A stretch of DNA of 64,000 nucleotides from Fasciolopsis buskii (taxonomy: Eukaryota > Platyhelminthes > Trematoda > Plagiorchiida > Fasciolidae): positions 496,001-560,000 of the forward strand of contig LUCM01007681.1 of assembly GCA_008360955.1 (NCBI GenBank), in the 5' to 3' direction. Of the stretch, positions 23,112 to 36,009 are shown piece after piece (the stretch's first letter is position 1; each line of letters begins with the position of its first letter). The position numbers and the translations under genes are program-made. The notes under the pieces were generated by a model, which made no database searches, was not told the DNA's origin, and saw nothing but the letters and a program-made list of their open reading frames with translations.

Positions 23112-24952
23112 TTAATAAATCGTTAATAATCTGAACGTGAAATAACATCAGCGAATCTAGCCCAGTTTACTGAAGCATTAACTGCAACGTGTACAACATT
23201 GCCTTTGGAATGTTTACTTGACAAGTCGGCAGCACGTGTTTTGACGAGAAATCTTAAGGTAACCAAAACAAGACGGTAATCAACACCGTAACATATTGCA
23301 CATGTTATAGATTTAATTTGTAGAAAATGTTTAGTTTTGAGGAAAAAATGAAAATAAAATAACAGGTTGCTTTTCAGGCACCAATGTCAGGGATGTATGT
23401 TTGAAGAAAAAGCCCAAACGTATATCACTGGATCCCCTAAAATTCACGGCGTTGTATGAAATCAAAAAATGCACCTAAGCATAAAATCGTTTTGGCAAGA
23501 GAGTTCTGGTCATTACTGCTCTCTTTCTGACACATATAACATAGTACTGAATTCATAAATAGTCTCTTTCCAACGTCCGTGCTCCATGTTTGCTCAGTCC
23601 TAATTCCAAAGCGTGACTGTTTCAATTCTGCCATATAGATCCGCTGGTTAAAGTGAACTGTGTCCGGTAAAGAAATACATAGCTTTTCTTGTAAACCCTA
23701 TTAAATAAACATGAATAAAAAAGCTCCCACAAATGGTATCGTACAACCCGTGGATAAGGGATGTCTGAAATGATCATCAATGCAGCAGTTATGCAAGTGG
23801 ATAATCTCTGAGCCCAAACAACAATCAGAATGCAACCTCAAAATAAAACGGCCTAAATCAAGCATGGACAAACGTTCTGCAATTTGTATCAGAACAGTTC
23901 CAGAGGCGAAGGAATGGTGGCCTGGAAGACTTGAAGATTCACACAGAAAACCCATACTGTTGCTAACTAATCCGATTATTTCAGTTGATTATCAACATAA
24001 CCAGATAGGAAATAGTGGTGCAAATAACGGCACAAGAAACAGGAACATTACCGTTTGGTGTTTTCGTGAGAAAATGTCCCGTTTATATGCTGTCCAGTTG
24101 CAAGGTTTTCGTATTTACTCCAAAACCATTAACGATATGACCGAATGCAAAGAAAAACGACCATGTACCAACTTTAGTTTACACAGTAGGGTCTGTTGGA
24201 CGAACTCCGTTTATTTGTAATCGATTCGATGCAACGATGATATTTGCTTTCTTTTCGTACGGTATACATCCTTGAGCAAAACGTGGGTAAATAGCTGACG
24301 TTGAGGTACAACTAATACGCAATTGTCTGTGCATGTAGATTGAGGACAGTTGGGTTCCGTGCAACAAGAAGTGTACGAATAACACGTTCAATCGTTTACA
24401 AATTTTTGGGAATTTCCGCCGCAACGCCCTTGCCTATATGCAATCATTTGTCTAATTCGTGTGCCTTGTGAATTGAACAACGATGTTACATTATAATTTG
24501 CCTGCAATAATATCTCAGTCCAGATGCTCAAATGAGATCGCAAAATGAAGTATGCTTGCTAAAATTCTGAAGTGATATCACACTTAAATAAAGCATGAAG
24601 ATGCACGAAGTTTTACATTCCCTTCGGTGCAATCTGGAGCAATCATGATTATGAATATCCATCTCCCAATAAAATTATCTCGTAGAACAGATCTTTTCAA
24701 ACACGGTGGTCGACGTTTGTTTGAGGTTATAAGTACTTTAACTATCTATCTGTCGTCTTTGGTGACAGCTGGATTGTCGTAAAATGTGAGGATCTGTTCC
24801 CTGATGATTTTTCTCACTGAACGTAGTTGGCCAAATTCAGCATGCTGGTAAACAAACATAGATGGCAGCAATATGTACTTTACCGTCACAATTGTGTAAT
24901 ACGATGCATCTGGGCGTAAGATCTTGCAGAGAAAGCAGGAGCCACAAACTCG
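23112..24952. other. Stretch with no recognisable gene
   Basis: The frame at 23780-24220 (+, 146 codons, true ATG) is one of the longest non-repetitive ones in the window. It is basic, Asn/Lys/Arg-rich, unrecognised and lacks clear splice sites. About 0.6 frames this long are expected by chance. An 81-codon minus-strand frame overlaps its end at 24179-24424. Confidence 0.45.
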
Positions 24953-25573
24953 GTGATGACTGTGATGGTAGTGGTAATGGCAGTGAGGATGATGGTGGGT
25001 TTTGCAACTGGTGGTAGTAATGACGATGGAGAGTGTGTCAGTGGTGGCGGTGATGGTGGTGAGGGTAGTGGTAGTGGTGATGGGGCTGTTGTTGATGGTG
25101 GTGGTGATGGTGATGGTGGTGAGAAGGATAGCGGTGTTGGGGATCGTGACGGGGAGGATGGTGGTGGCGGTGATGATGGTGATGGTGGGGATAATGGTGG
25201 TGGTGCTGGTGATGGTGGTGATGGTGGTGGTGAGGATAGCGGTGTTGGGGATCGTGACGGGGAGGATGGTGGTGGCGGTGATGATGGTGATGGGGAGGAT
25301 GGTGGTGGCGGTGATGATGGTGATGGGGAGGATGGTGGTGGCGGTGATGATGGTGATGGGGAGGATGGTGGTGGCGGTGATGATGGTGATGGGGAGGATG
25401 GTGGTGGCGGTGATGATGGTGATGGGGAGGATGGTGGTGGCGGTGGGGATGGTGATGGTGGGGATAATGGTGGTGGTGGTGGTGATGTTGATGGTGCTGA
25501 TGGTGGTCAGTGTGGTGTGCGGATGTCGGTAGTGATAGCTAGATCCACGTACCTAGTGATGACAGTCCAATGA
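24953..25573 (+). repeat. G-rich GGTGAT-type minisatellite array with nested expansion
   Basis: The plus strand is built from GGTGAT, GGTGGT and GGGGAGGAT words with almost no C. A 33-bp unit (GGGGAGGATGGTGGTGGCGG, then TGATGATGGTGAT) is repeated in tandem from 25259. Five identical copies start at 25259, 25292, 25325, 25358 and 25391, and a sixth variant spans 25424-25456. A single earlier copy lies at 25151. Markers flanking it (GGATAGCGGTGTTGGGGATC) recur 108 bp downstream, so a 108-bp block was duplicated and the 33-mer then expanded in the second block. Two frames stay open through it only because the unit is a multiple of three: an acidic Gly/Asp peptide (206 codons) and a Met/Val peptide (176 codons). 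Neither should be read as a gene without transcript evidence. Confidence 0.9.
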
Positions 25574-28500
25574 AGTACTCCGAAATATAATTTATCCATA
25601 TCACAGTTTTCCATCGTCGATTCAGAGGTATTCCACACAAATATTCACAAAATTAGTTACCATGACGTGTAGTATTGCTTTTTTCTGTCTCCAGTCCACT
25701 CATAAAGGTAGTCTATAGTTCGGATCAATTTGCGAAACAATTTGCTTAAAAATTTACACGTCGCTGTTTCAAGAAAACCTAAAATTTATTCTGGGATTTT
25801 GTCTTGGCTACCAAATATTTCTTGGATGGGTGTTTTGCTCACCAAAGTTATAAAAATTCTCTTCGGCTGATCACGATCAGCCTGTTCCTATGACTGCGTC
25901 TTAGATGTTTGCAAGGATACATCGCGGGCATATCTCGTCTGCAAAGGCAAGATTACGTTTTGCCAAGGAAAGGAAGTGAAAGTGGAATACGAAAGCTACT
26001 AGCTGCGCTTTCCTCAAACAACTATTGGGCGAATGATTTTATTCATTTGATTAAAAATATTAATAATTCCCAAATATTGTATACAGGGGAGTATGGCGTT
26101 TACTTCGGTACCAAGTAATCAATTTAAGCCAAAGACTTTGCTGCACAACCAACTTAATCGTTTGCTTGGCAGTTGAAACGGGGCGTCATCTGTTCAGACG
26201 CATATATATATATATATATATGTGTACGCATTTTTCTATTGCGTGTATTGCAAATCTTCATCTACGCGACTGGTTACCGAACAGATATTTGGGGCAGATG
26301 ATAATTCACAGTTATTAACTTTTAGCTGCCTACTAGAATTTGATATTTTCGGTTCATATGACCAAAATGGTTCCTTTTAAATTTGGATGAAACCAAGCGA
26401 AACCATGCATATACGTAACCGAAACAATAAAGCTTACGACAAATAGGATAGGTGTAAAATTCAAAAATACATTATTAAAGTAAAATTCGTCAGCAGTTGC
26501 ATAAAATTCCTGGCATAACTAGAACGCGACACCGGCAAACTGTCAAATCCCGCATTTGTGGATTTATAACCCAGAGTCTGCACCAGTGTGATTATGTATT
26601 GCAACCATTATGATGGCTGCAAACCGAGCATCATTTTTGACTCGTATCTCGGGGGTCAAGAATGCCTGGATGTCTTCTATTCAAAGGCATTCCACCTTCA
26701 TTTCGATTGGTACTGCAAATATATTTTCATGATTCTTTACGGTGACAATTAAATACTAATATTCAACTTTCAGCCCATCCTGTCTAGCTTACTCAGTCGT
26801 GCAGCTTTTGCCCGGAAAATTACTTTAGGTAATCATGGCCCCAGGACAAAATTCACATTGCTTCCAGAAGCTAAACGATTCGGATTGATTTTCGTTCAAT
26901 CAAAGGTTATAGGTTCGAAGAAGATAAAAGAAAACAGTAAAATGTGAAACTCGAATTTCGCTTATTGGGTTCGTTTATCCCAGCTGTGGAACAGGTAGTA
27001 GGCGTCCTCGACCGCGCACTCTCGATGGGTGCCACTGAAGAAGAATTGTGCATTTCTCTGTTCATCAATTTGTCTTCGTAGGCAGAAATTTCAATTGGAT
27101 CACTAGGGTGGAAACATATGTGGCCGGAATATCCACCAATTGCAACATCTTGGGCAATATGGGTTCAGGAAGCGCCAACAGCCCACGCACGCGTCTCTTG
27201 GATAGTTACATTGGTTTATGTTTTCGTGGTTGTGAAAATAAAACCGTCCTCATTTATGCCAAGTATCGTTTCACCGATTGATTTAAATTTGAAACAAAAT
27301 AGGAAAATGGCAAAAGTTTCTTATATTTATTTTTGTTTTCCTGAATTCATTTGTAAACACATTCGGAAAAAATGTTTTAAAAACTTAATTCCCTAATGTT
27401 TTATGGACCAAATATATTGCCTCATATTTGTATCCATCTGGTTCGCTGAAATCACATACAGTGCACAAGAAAGGAAAATTCATTCGATTTTCCACACTGA
27501 TCTGACTTAAGATTATGCGAAATCGGGGATTCTAACTATCCACTATCCATTGTTTTACTACAAGAATATGGCAATCATTTGGACGGAATACCCCACTAGC
27601 AAGTAATTCGTTGAATTCTCGTTTAAAATCATCATAATATATCTGCCTTTTTAATTGGAATAAACAATTACTGTGGCTAAAATAATTTGATTGATTTAGC
27701 ACCAGGAATAACAAACCAAATTATGTCAGTCCATTTTAACAATGCAGGTAAATATCTGCCCTACTAGGTTTTGAAATATCATTGTGTTTTAAACTGGAAG
27801 GAGTGGATCTCATTAAATTGAAAAACAAGTAGTATGCGCGAGATCGCATTCCAACATGAAACAAAGACTGCTGATTTGCTATTCAGCTTATCAGACCAAA
27901 TGCTTAGTATCCATGCTTATCACATGCTTGAATGAATCAAATACGGTCGATTTATTTTTTGATTGGTCGGATTGAATCTGAGTAGTTTGTGGACATCTTG
28001 AATTTTAATTCAATGTTCAGTTAGTCTTCCGCTCATCACAAACGCATATTTTGGAATAAAACGTTCATTTCCCGAATTAATTCATGTGACTATTTTCTTA
28101 ACATGTCAAGAAAGACTGCGACAGAATCGCATTCGATTCTTTGTAGGCGGAAGTCAACAATGAGTCTAACTGGAAATTATTTGGTGATTCGTCGGAGGAT
28201 TTTGTGTGTTCGGCAATGCTGACCTTTCGTCAGAAAGCGCATGGTCCGAAATGTGTTCTCTACATTATGCATCAATTGCGAATGGATGAACGAAATATTC
28301 TATAAGCACATGACCACGTTTCCGGTTTATTCCAGCTGGTCATTTAAGTGTCCCTGGGATCTTCCTGTCCGAGTATCTTGTACGCATATGTGACGAGTTG
28401 AAATAAACGTAAAGTCCGTCATACCTTCTGGGTAATATTTTATGCAAAACCCACAACTGGGAACAAAGTCTGCAGCGATTTGTTTTGGTAACTTAGAACA

Positions 28501-29352
28501 GCAATGTTTTAAATGAACATCGGAGTGAATTACACTCCTTTATTGATTTTCGCAACCAGGTTATATGTCACTTTCCAATGCCGCCACGGCAAAGGAAACA
28601 GAGCAAGGCTTGACTACTACTTGTGATGCACTGATCCTGAATAAAAGTATGATTCATGTTCGCTTAATAATACATTCAATTTTTAGAGCTTTGGACAGGT
28701 GAGCATGATGTAAACTGACCCAAATAAGGGACGGATTCTTGAGTTACCTGCTTATCCTGGAATAAGCGCGCATCGTTTAATAGCCCAATGCAGCTTGTTT
28801 AATAGCACGCGGTTTTTGAATGACAACGTTTCATCAACAAATGATGTTTTACAGTTATTTCGTTTACATCCAGAATGAATAAGGTACAATATTTCATGAA
28901 AATTGCACTTATTCGGTGCGCAGAAAGGCGATCATATTGGTGATGGTTCTCAAAATTAGTTCTATAATTTTTCAAAACAATGTACATCACGAATGTATGA
29001 ATTGTGCAACATAAAAGATGGAAAATGTCTAAAATCTTTGGGTGGGACAATTATTTTGATAATAATAAGAAAGTCATGAATAAAATATTTGCCAAATTCC
29101 CCTGGTTCGAGATCAACGACCTTAGGGAAACCGGAAGCTGTCAATTAATAGTAACTCAGATCACGTGGCAGGGCACAACGCTATTGCTGACGTGTAATGT
29201 ATTGTTAAAATGCTTAATCTCTGGTGTAGTTGATATCATGAGGCAGAGAACGATAATTGTTGGACTCGCAGATGGGTGATTGAAAAATCATCCTATCCAA
29301 CAACTCTGAAAATTCCGTCAGCTCTTGTCATTTGTAAGAGAGCTTTAGTGTG
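25574..29352. other. Stretch with no recognisable gene
   Basis: AT-rich DNA with one short AT microsatellite (listed separately). At 26.98-27.26 kb the sequence is GC-richer. One frame reads VEQVVGVLDRALSMGATEEE and then stops; another, at 27118-27396, reads WPEYPPIATSWAIWVQEAPT. This could be decayed coding sequence, but I recognise no family. Nothing else stands out. Confidence 0.5.
26202..26221. repeat. AT dinucleotide microsatellite
   Basis: About ten uninterrupted AT repeats, flanked by GACGC on the left and GTGTACGC on the right. It is probably length-polymorphic. No function is implied. Confidence 0.9.
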
Positions 29353-29546
29353 ACACTGCTTGAACAATGAAGTATACGTTCTCGTGAGCTCGTCTTTGCG
29401 ACAGAAGTTTTCACTTTGTTTGATTTGCTCCCGGAATATCGAACAGCCTCCAGCGAAGAACTCCGAAATTCCACGTGAATTTCGTGTGCGATTGTCATCA
29501 CCCGTCTGCATGCTTTGTCATCCGAAGAGCGCAAAATTTTTATCAG

Positions 29547-29837
29547 AAGAAATGCATGTAATCGTGTGCAAATGCCTGCTTTCACGTTTTATATTCCTTG
29601 CTTCGAACGAGACCCGGGTGTCCATGATCAAACTACGCATAACCCACACCATTAATTTCGACAAACTGTTGCACCTTCTACACTCGGTGAACGACAAAAT
29701 CCCCCAAACCGTCAACCCCAACCGGGAAAGCAGAATCAATCAGCTTATCCCAGCCTCAAGTTTTAGTTCGAGAAATCTGGACTCTGATGATGAGTTTTAT
29801 TTGACACCTGTGTTGATTCACAATAGAGATGACATAG
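29547..29837 (+). CDS. Possible 291-bp exon, unrecognised protein
   Basis: This lies inside the longest non-repetitive open frame of the window (stop to stop about 29354-29848, 165 codons; roughly 0.2 such frames are expected by chance at 40% GC). It ends at a strong donor match (GACATAG before GTAAGC) shortly before the stop. A usable acceptor (AATTTTTATCAG) ends at 29546. The segment is GC-richer than its surroundings. The peptide has a basic, Leu-rich middle (LRITHTINFDKLLHLLHSVN) and a Ser/Asp-rich end (SSFSSRNLDSDDEF). I recognise no domain, membrane segment or catalytic motif. Opposite-strand frames of 72-85 codons are present and I take them as shadows. No partner exon is identified. 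Confidence 0.25.
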
Positions 29838-29851
29838 GTAAGCCGAGATAG

Positions 29852-30729
29852 ATCGACCAATCTAAATTTTAGCGATAACGTTTTCGACGCATATCGGTGA
29901 CTAATAACTGGCGCCTGACACCAGTCTTTCTTCGGTCATCTTTTAAAGAGCATTCACTCATGTCGGAAATTACTTTGATCTTAATGGATCTTTAAAGAAA
30001 TCCGTATTCGCCTGACTAGCAAAATCATAGTGGGTACAAACGCACCCAAGTGCTAAGCTGGAATTATTCGGTGATAACATGCGCATCAATTCATTTTAGT
30101 ATGACATCTGACTAAGTTGTATTGACGATAAAACAACTCCCAAAGGCAAACTGAATTTGAGTAAACTTTTGGCTCGCATTCCGGTTATTCAGTATAAGGA
30201 TTCCTTTGAACATCCAGAAAGCCTTTACGTTCCGCAGTTTTACCTTTGGTTAGAAAATTATCCTGGTCTGGATTAGTCAGAGTCTCCATATGGACTTGCA
30301 TCCCAATTACGCCGTTTATCGTATTCAAACGATAATGACAAGAGGAACGTCAAGCTTTTTTCCGGATAGTTGTTTAGTAACTTACACACTAATATAAACG
30401 TTACCTGGAGCATTCACGGAATCTGAAATTTTAAGATCAAAAAACAATCACCTTCACGGTAAAATCTGGAACTTCCATCAAATAAAAAGTCATATTGTGG
30501 TCGGATTCACCCATACATTCGTGTGGTTTCATCGAGTTGTAAGCAACAAACGAGAAACAATTGATTGGGTTGATTTGCCCCTGGGGAATCGTGGATCAGT
30601 CAGTGACTCGAATCAAGACACTTAATAGAATAAAATATTTTTTGTCAATCGTTTAAAAGGTTTTTGTCGTCTGGCTGTTGGGATCATCCGGTTGGCATTC
30701 ATTAAATTCGACTCATATGAAAATAATTC
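29852..30729. other. Stretch with no recognisable gene
   Basis: AT-rich sequence without open frames of note. I see no splice-flanked segment continuing the candidate exon at 29.55 kb. Confidence 0.55.
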
Positions 30730-30850
30730 ACCATGTGATATCATCGCCCAACTCACCATAAAGAAACCATGGAAAGCACTTTGCAGCTGTTTCATCCTTG
30801 TTAGGAATCATCAGCAATGCATATCCAAACGCCTTAGCCATTAAACCAGG
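30730..30850 (-). mobile_element. SINE-A copy with internal deletion
   Basis: On the minus strand the element reads part of the tRNA-like head (CCTGGTTTAATGGCTAAGGC), then jumps directly to TTGGATATGC and the complete tail. About 47 bases found in the other copies are missing between these parts, including the anticodon-loop region and the whole B box. The tail is the least mutated in the window: CTGATGA (30814-30808), stem II arms TTCC and GGAT around TAACAA, then GAAAC, ending in GATATCACATGGTG. Without a B box it cannot serve as its own Pol III promoter. Confidence 0.7.
30766..30826 (-). ncRNA. Hammerhead-ribozyme-like motif, SINE-A tail
   Basis: The minus strand has the type I hammerhead order. 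The stem I strand is ATGCATTG, followed by core CTGATGA, stem II TTCC-TAACAA-GGAT, GAAA (30793-30790), a very short stem III (ACAGCUGC) and the stem I return strand AAGTGC. Four or five stem I pairs form. Two defects are visible: position 16.1 is C instead of U (GCA instead of an NUH site), which should block cleavage, and the first stem II pair is U opposite U. It is a ribozyme relic. Confidence 0.4.
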
Positions 30851-33800
30851 ATTTTGTTTCGCAAGCAAACGGTTTGCGAATATGTGAAAACGGAAACTTG
30901 GAAATCGTTCTGGCGTCTGATTTGTTGTTTAAAGAAAAGCAATGAAAAAAGTAAGTATAATATATTCAAGGCCAAAGGCAAATGCTTATTATTCACGTTC
31001 ATTTTAATGGTCAAGTGAATAGACCTTGCAGGATGATATCCAGTGATTTCTCCTTTGATATAATCTCTTCGTTGTGTGCTCAATAGATTAACTGTCCAAA
31101 GACGGCAGAAATATCGAGTCTTCAATCTTTTTACTTAATTTGAAAGCAAAACGTGGGCTGAATTGTTCATCGCGGTGCGTCCCTGCACGCTAGGATTTTG
31201 GATTAATGGTGGCAAGTGAACACGAATGGGTGGAAAATCGTCACTGCCCATGTGTTCCTATCTGTCATTTCCATATCCTAAAAAGCATCTCTAACATTGC
31301 TATTGTCAACTGTAACATGTCCAACAAGTTAACTGTCATTAACTGTTCTCAATGGCTTTTTACATTTTGCGTCCCGAATCTGGTCACCTTAGTCGCTAAC
31401 TGTGAAAACAAGTCTAGCGAATAGACTGTTTCCTTCGAGCCAATTGTTCCTCGTTTTTGAGTTGGCACAGTGCATTAGTTGGGTATTCTTAGAAAATGGA
31501 AAATCTGTGTTTCCTGGGATGGAAGAAAAGCAAACAAAATATCCCACTGAAATTAGTTGTCAAAAAACTGTTTTCGTGAACCGAACAGCCTCAATTCATC
31601 CCATCCGCAAACAAAAACGAATGCATTAAGAAAAATAGATTCAACATGTGATGATCACAGTTGTGAACCATTTTGAAAGTCCTCACTGACGAGTCTCGGC
31701 AAGATGGCTACCAGAAAACGTTTTCTACATTGTCGTGCCTTTTGGTTTCAGGGCGGCATAGCTCGACTCCGGTAGACGTTAGGAACTCCTGATCACAACG
31801 GATACCTTTTAGATAATATGTACAAACTTGCTTATTTCATTACCATATATTCCAGAGATGCGATTAAAAATTAGCACATTGTGATGCTCGTTGGATGAGT
31901 ATATTTCTTCGTTTCCTTAAGAATCGTCAAATGTTTGCATCGACACGTTGCACGAGTGCAGTTAACTAAATGTTTTCCGTTACGATAACTAATGTTGGAA
32001 ATTAACTTGCTATTAGATATCAGTTATACCGAATCTACAGGTTAAATACATGATACATTTGTTGAAATCTGCACAGGGAAGCAGTTATTTAGAGTGAATT
32101 ATCGGCTTCAAAATTAACATTCATCTTCTTTGCTCAAGAAATTGCCTTCGAATTTGAGCAAGCTAGATTTAGATTAAGCTAGAAAAATGTCGCGCTTTCA
32201 AATATATGACTAAATCTGCTTCATCGCGTCAAGCAAATCAGTGTGGCCCCCACATACTACTTAATCTAACGGGTCATCTCCGCCATTGCCTATTCTATTC
32301 CATTATTCAGGTAACCCTGTTTTTCTTGGTGAACTTATTTGAACCACTACTAATTTCTGACTCACTGCACAGATGGTACATCGATTAGCATTCCGTTTTT
32401 GGGCATCCGTTCGGTTGAAAAATTGTTGGTGGAACAAAAGACTAGGTTCTTCCCGGTGTATCACGTAGCTCTTAATATCAGACTATATTACCGCGTTCTC
32501 CTTCTTTCGCATGATGTGAACGTTTGTTCATCCCCCTTTTGCATGCACTTGGTCGGCAAATATTTTTACGTCTGCTGAAACAGTCGTGAACTTCTCCAAG
32601 CTCCACCTCACATTGGATACAATAAATAACAAACTGGGACTTTTGTTGTAATAAAACGGCTGTCCCCATCAGGTGAACCCATTCGATAGTTGAGTTATGG
32701 GAATCATGCACTGGGACTAGTCAGCCAGATACCTACGGCTAAAACAGTCTTGATCGTAATCGAGCGTGCTCTAGTATGCAGTGCGATAGCCGAAATTCCG
32801 TTCCATAATAACCGGTTACTTTGGACTTGTATTAGAACAGATCCCCTACTCGCCAACCCTATTTTAACAATAGAGGTCTTTTAGACGTGTATTTAGAAGA
32901 ACGTTTATGATATAAATAAAAAGGAGAAAAGACGACATCTAGCACCATAAACGACGAAAGTTAGCTCTAAGTGGGAAAAGTAAACGGCTATTTCTGGTCA
33001 TAAGAGCTTGCATATGGGTAAGTTTAGTACCTTTTGAATAGCCATTGAAAAAAGAAAACATTTTGGACTCTAAACAAGCCGAAATCAATCAACCTTTATT
33101 AGGGCAGCCGTAAGCAACTGTTTCTGTCTGTGCCGGTTGAAACGATAGCCAGCAATGACCATCTGGACAGCGATCCTTCGAATGACATTGGGATGACTAA
33201 TATTCCATATTAAATCACTGAACTATTAGCCTTGAGTAAACCTGGAACTCTGTCACCATTGTATTCAACAATGATTTGTTTGGAAACGATGTTTTGCTTA
33301 CCTATATCAAAAGCCAGTGAACTGCGATTATCACAAGTTTGACAATCTTTGGACATACAGGAGTATGGTGGATTACATTAGCTTCTTAGTTGTCACCAAT
33401 AACACATTAAGCCAGATTCCAAGTGTAAATAACATAAATGTAATGTTGCCTCAAAGAGTTTGACTGAGAGTTGCATTAAAAAATGCCACTAACTTTTCGA
33501 CTTTCTTAGATCGCCATTTTAGGGAATGAGAGCGCTAATCTCGCGGCAGTAACGGCCATACGCCTGTGAAAATGAACGAGATCAGATATCAATGAAAGTA
33601 TACTTGAAGGCTTTACGTTTATCTCGTTGGCTGCGGCCTGAAGGTGGCTAATGATGTACCCTCATGTCGGACACAAAAGTTAACTTGAAGTATTACAATC
33701 CATCTAGCTGTCAATAAGAAACAAACGTTTTCGCTTAACAAATCGACACTAACAGCATGCAAGAGATTGGTGAGAATGAATAGTCATCCAACGAAATTCA

Positions 33801-35600
33801 GATATATTTATTGAACGAGCCTCAGATGCTCACAAAATTAGCCAGTATGTGCAAAATTCAATACCTCGAATATGAACATGGCACAGCAGGTGAATATCAA
33901 ATTAAGATTGACTTTTGACAGTGCGCCATTATGTAGCACTGCGTTCAATTGGAAATCAGATGCACACTTTCCAGGTCAAGATCGAAAAAACTCAATCTCG
34001 AAGTCAGTGGCAGCCCCATAAATAACCCCAACCACTGTGCACTTCAATTGACAATGCCACCGTGACAGCTGCTGGAACTTTTACAACCTGAATGCCAAGC
34101 TCAGCAACCAGAACCCCATGAAGACAAAAAGCCTGAAATAAGAGTAACCTAAATTTAATTTACGTGTGTAAATTTTATTGTTTGTCATCCCGTTCGTAAT
34201 TCTGGAGATTTTGAGCTCTTTTTCTGATGATTCTTCGAAGTTTTCAAGGTAAACAATAATTTGTTCTTGCTTATTGTTTCACTGGTAGGTGACCACAGGT
34301 GAACCGTCAAGCATTGACCGGGGCTTAAAATGTGGTTACTCGTATCACGATTGTTGGCATTATGGGTAAACCAGAAATATTTGAAGTTATCTACTATATA
34401 CGTTGGCCGAATGGAGAAGAAAAGCTTGAATGTTTCAGGATAGTTTTCCCAGTTCATTTTGATATATCAAGCAGAAGTTGAAATCGATTAAAGTGTAGCT
34501 CTGAGGCATATGCCGGCATACTACAGCCATTGTTTTAAACTAGAACTTACGATGTCCCAACACAAGTTTCTGTCGTATTCGCATACGACAAATTAAAAAG
34601 TAACGTGTTTTCGCTTTTAACCAATTTTAAGTAAACCAATAAAGTCAATTAACCTTCGTGAAAACAGACATTATGTCAGTCTGTTTTATGTCGATCGCAA
34701 TCACAGTATTTTACAGGGCACGATAATGGTGCATGTTATGAACACAAGAAGAACCTTCGATACTACTGTTGTTCAACTCGAGCAACATGATGTATTGTAT
34801 TGGCAATAAATAATTCAACGGATTTTCGCGAATCTGAGAACTGACAAAACGCAAAATTTTCGCATCCAATCACAGAGCAACCAATGCAAAAGCCGATAGG
34901 TGTGCACAAATCACCAAATGGCAAATGGTGGATAGGTACAGCCCACTGCTCGGAATCGAGAGGACTCGCCTCCTAAAGTCATCCATGTCCGATGAAATAA
35001 GACGGTAGGCACGCCGAATACAAGATCCCAGGTGTGTATGAAATTGTTACACGGCCACAATTACTGAACTCTCAAGTACAGCAAATCAGAGATTTTCTTA
35101 TCAAACGAAGAAAATGTTTATCTTACTAAAGCTAATTTGTCATTGAGACGGAAGTTACTTGTTCATGGCATTATCATCCTCAATTTCGCACGTTTTCTTT
35201 GATTTCTTTGAGCATTCTGCCTGCAGAATTGAAACGTCCTCGAAACGGAACTCATTACTAAATTTAAAAGAATTACTGCAGCAAACGAATTTCACCGTAC
35301 ATTTTGTATTTAATGCGAAAGCATTTTGTTAGAAAGTTGTGGGTTGATTTTTATCCCAGTGAATCCTGTTAAGCCAAAGCAACTTACGAGGGAACCATTC
35401 GAGATTGCGCTCTTGCGCTGTAAATACGTCAGTGGAGCTTGGTACACATTCGTACCTGTTTCCTATCGGTCAGAGGTGCAAGTTTGTTTTCAAAATGTGT
35501 TTTATCTCTTCTTATTTTCAGGGTACTAGTGACGAAATCGATCGGAGTCCGCGATGAATATGTGAATGCAAACTACTTGTCGTTTTACCGTTGTCATAAT
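30851..35600. other. Stretch with no recognisable gene
   Basis: No supported gene or repeat. Open frames are under 95 codons. A CA-rich patch at 33.96-34.13 kb is broken by stops in all frames I read. Nothing tRNA-like was found. Confidence 0.55.
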
Positions 35601-36009
35601 TCATGAAATAACAAAAAAGCTGCCTGACGAAAAAAATCTGAAATTTGAAGAGCAACGGTGGCAAGTAGTAACATTATAAAATAAGGGAATACTGATAATT
35701 TTGTTGACAATTTCGGGACTGACTGCGACATACAACGCCAGCACCATCCATCGCTTAGGAGGAGGATCTGTGAATCCGTACCTGAGGACATCCAATGGTT
35801 GAAGTCTCCATAACGTTTATCTTGTGATTGACCAATTGTCTGGAGCCACCTTCCAGCCAATGCCTGACTTCGGGGAACAGCACAGAACAAAATATGCTCT
35901 CTATAAACACTCGCTGAACATTTTCAACCAGTTTCAACCTGTCGGATTCTGTGTTGCATATCTGCGACCAAGCATTGGCTGTGCTTGACAAAAAATTCTT
36001 CTGGGACAT
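35601..36009 (-). other. Overlapping minus-strand open frames, possibly decayed non-LTR retroelement
   Basis: Three minus-strand frames of 64-98 codons overlap in a GC-richer patch. One contains AWSQICNTESDRLKLVENVQ followed by RVF. This loosely resembles the W-x-P ... LLExVQRRFT segment that follows the reverse transcriptase in many non-LTR elements. The following Y-x-x-R-L-x-x-L block is not evident. The frame changes near 35880, as expected in a dead copy. It is only a resemblance, and chance is possible. Confidence 0.15.

Noticed and set aside
23780..24220. 146-codon ATG-initiated frame as a gene
   Set aside because: No recognised domain, no splice context, and about 0.6 frames this long are expected by chance at the estimated composition.
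24790..24830. CTGATGATTTTTC as a further hammerhead core
   Set aside because: No stem II, no GAAA at the right distance and no flanking complementarity.
25002..25532. 176-codon Met/Val-rich open frame across the minisatellite
   Set aside because: It exists only because the 33-bp repeat has no stop in this frame; it is a product of the repeat.
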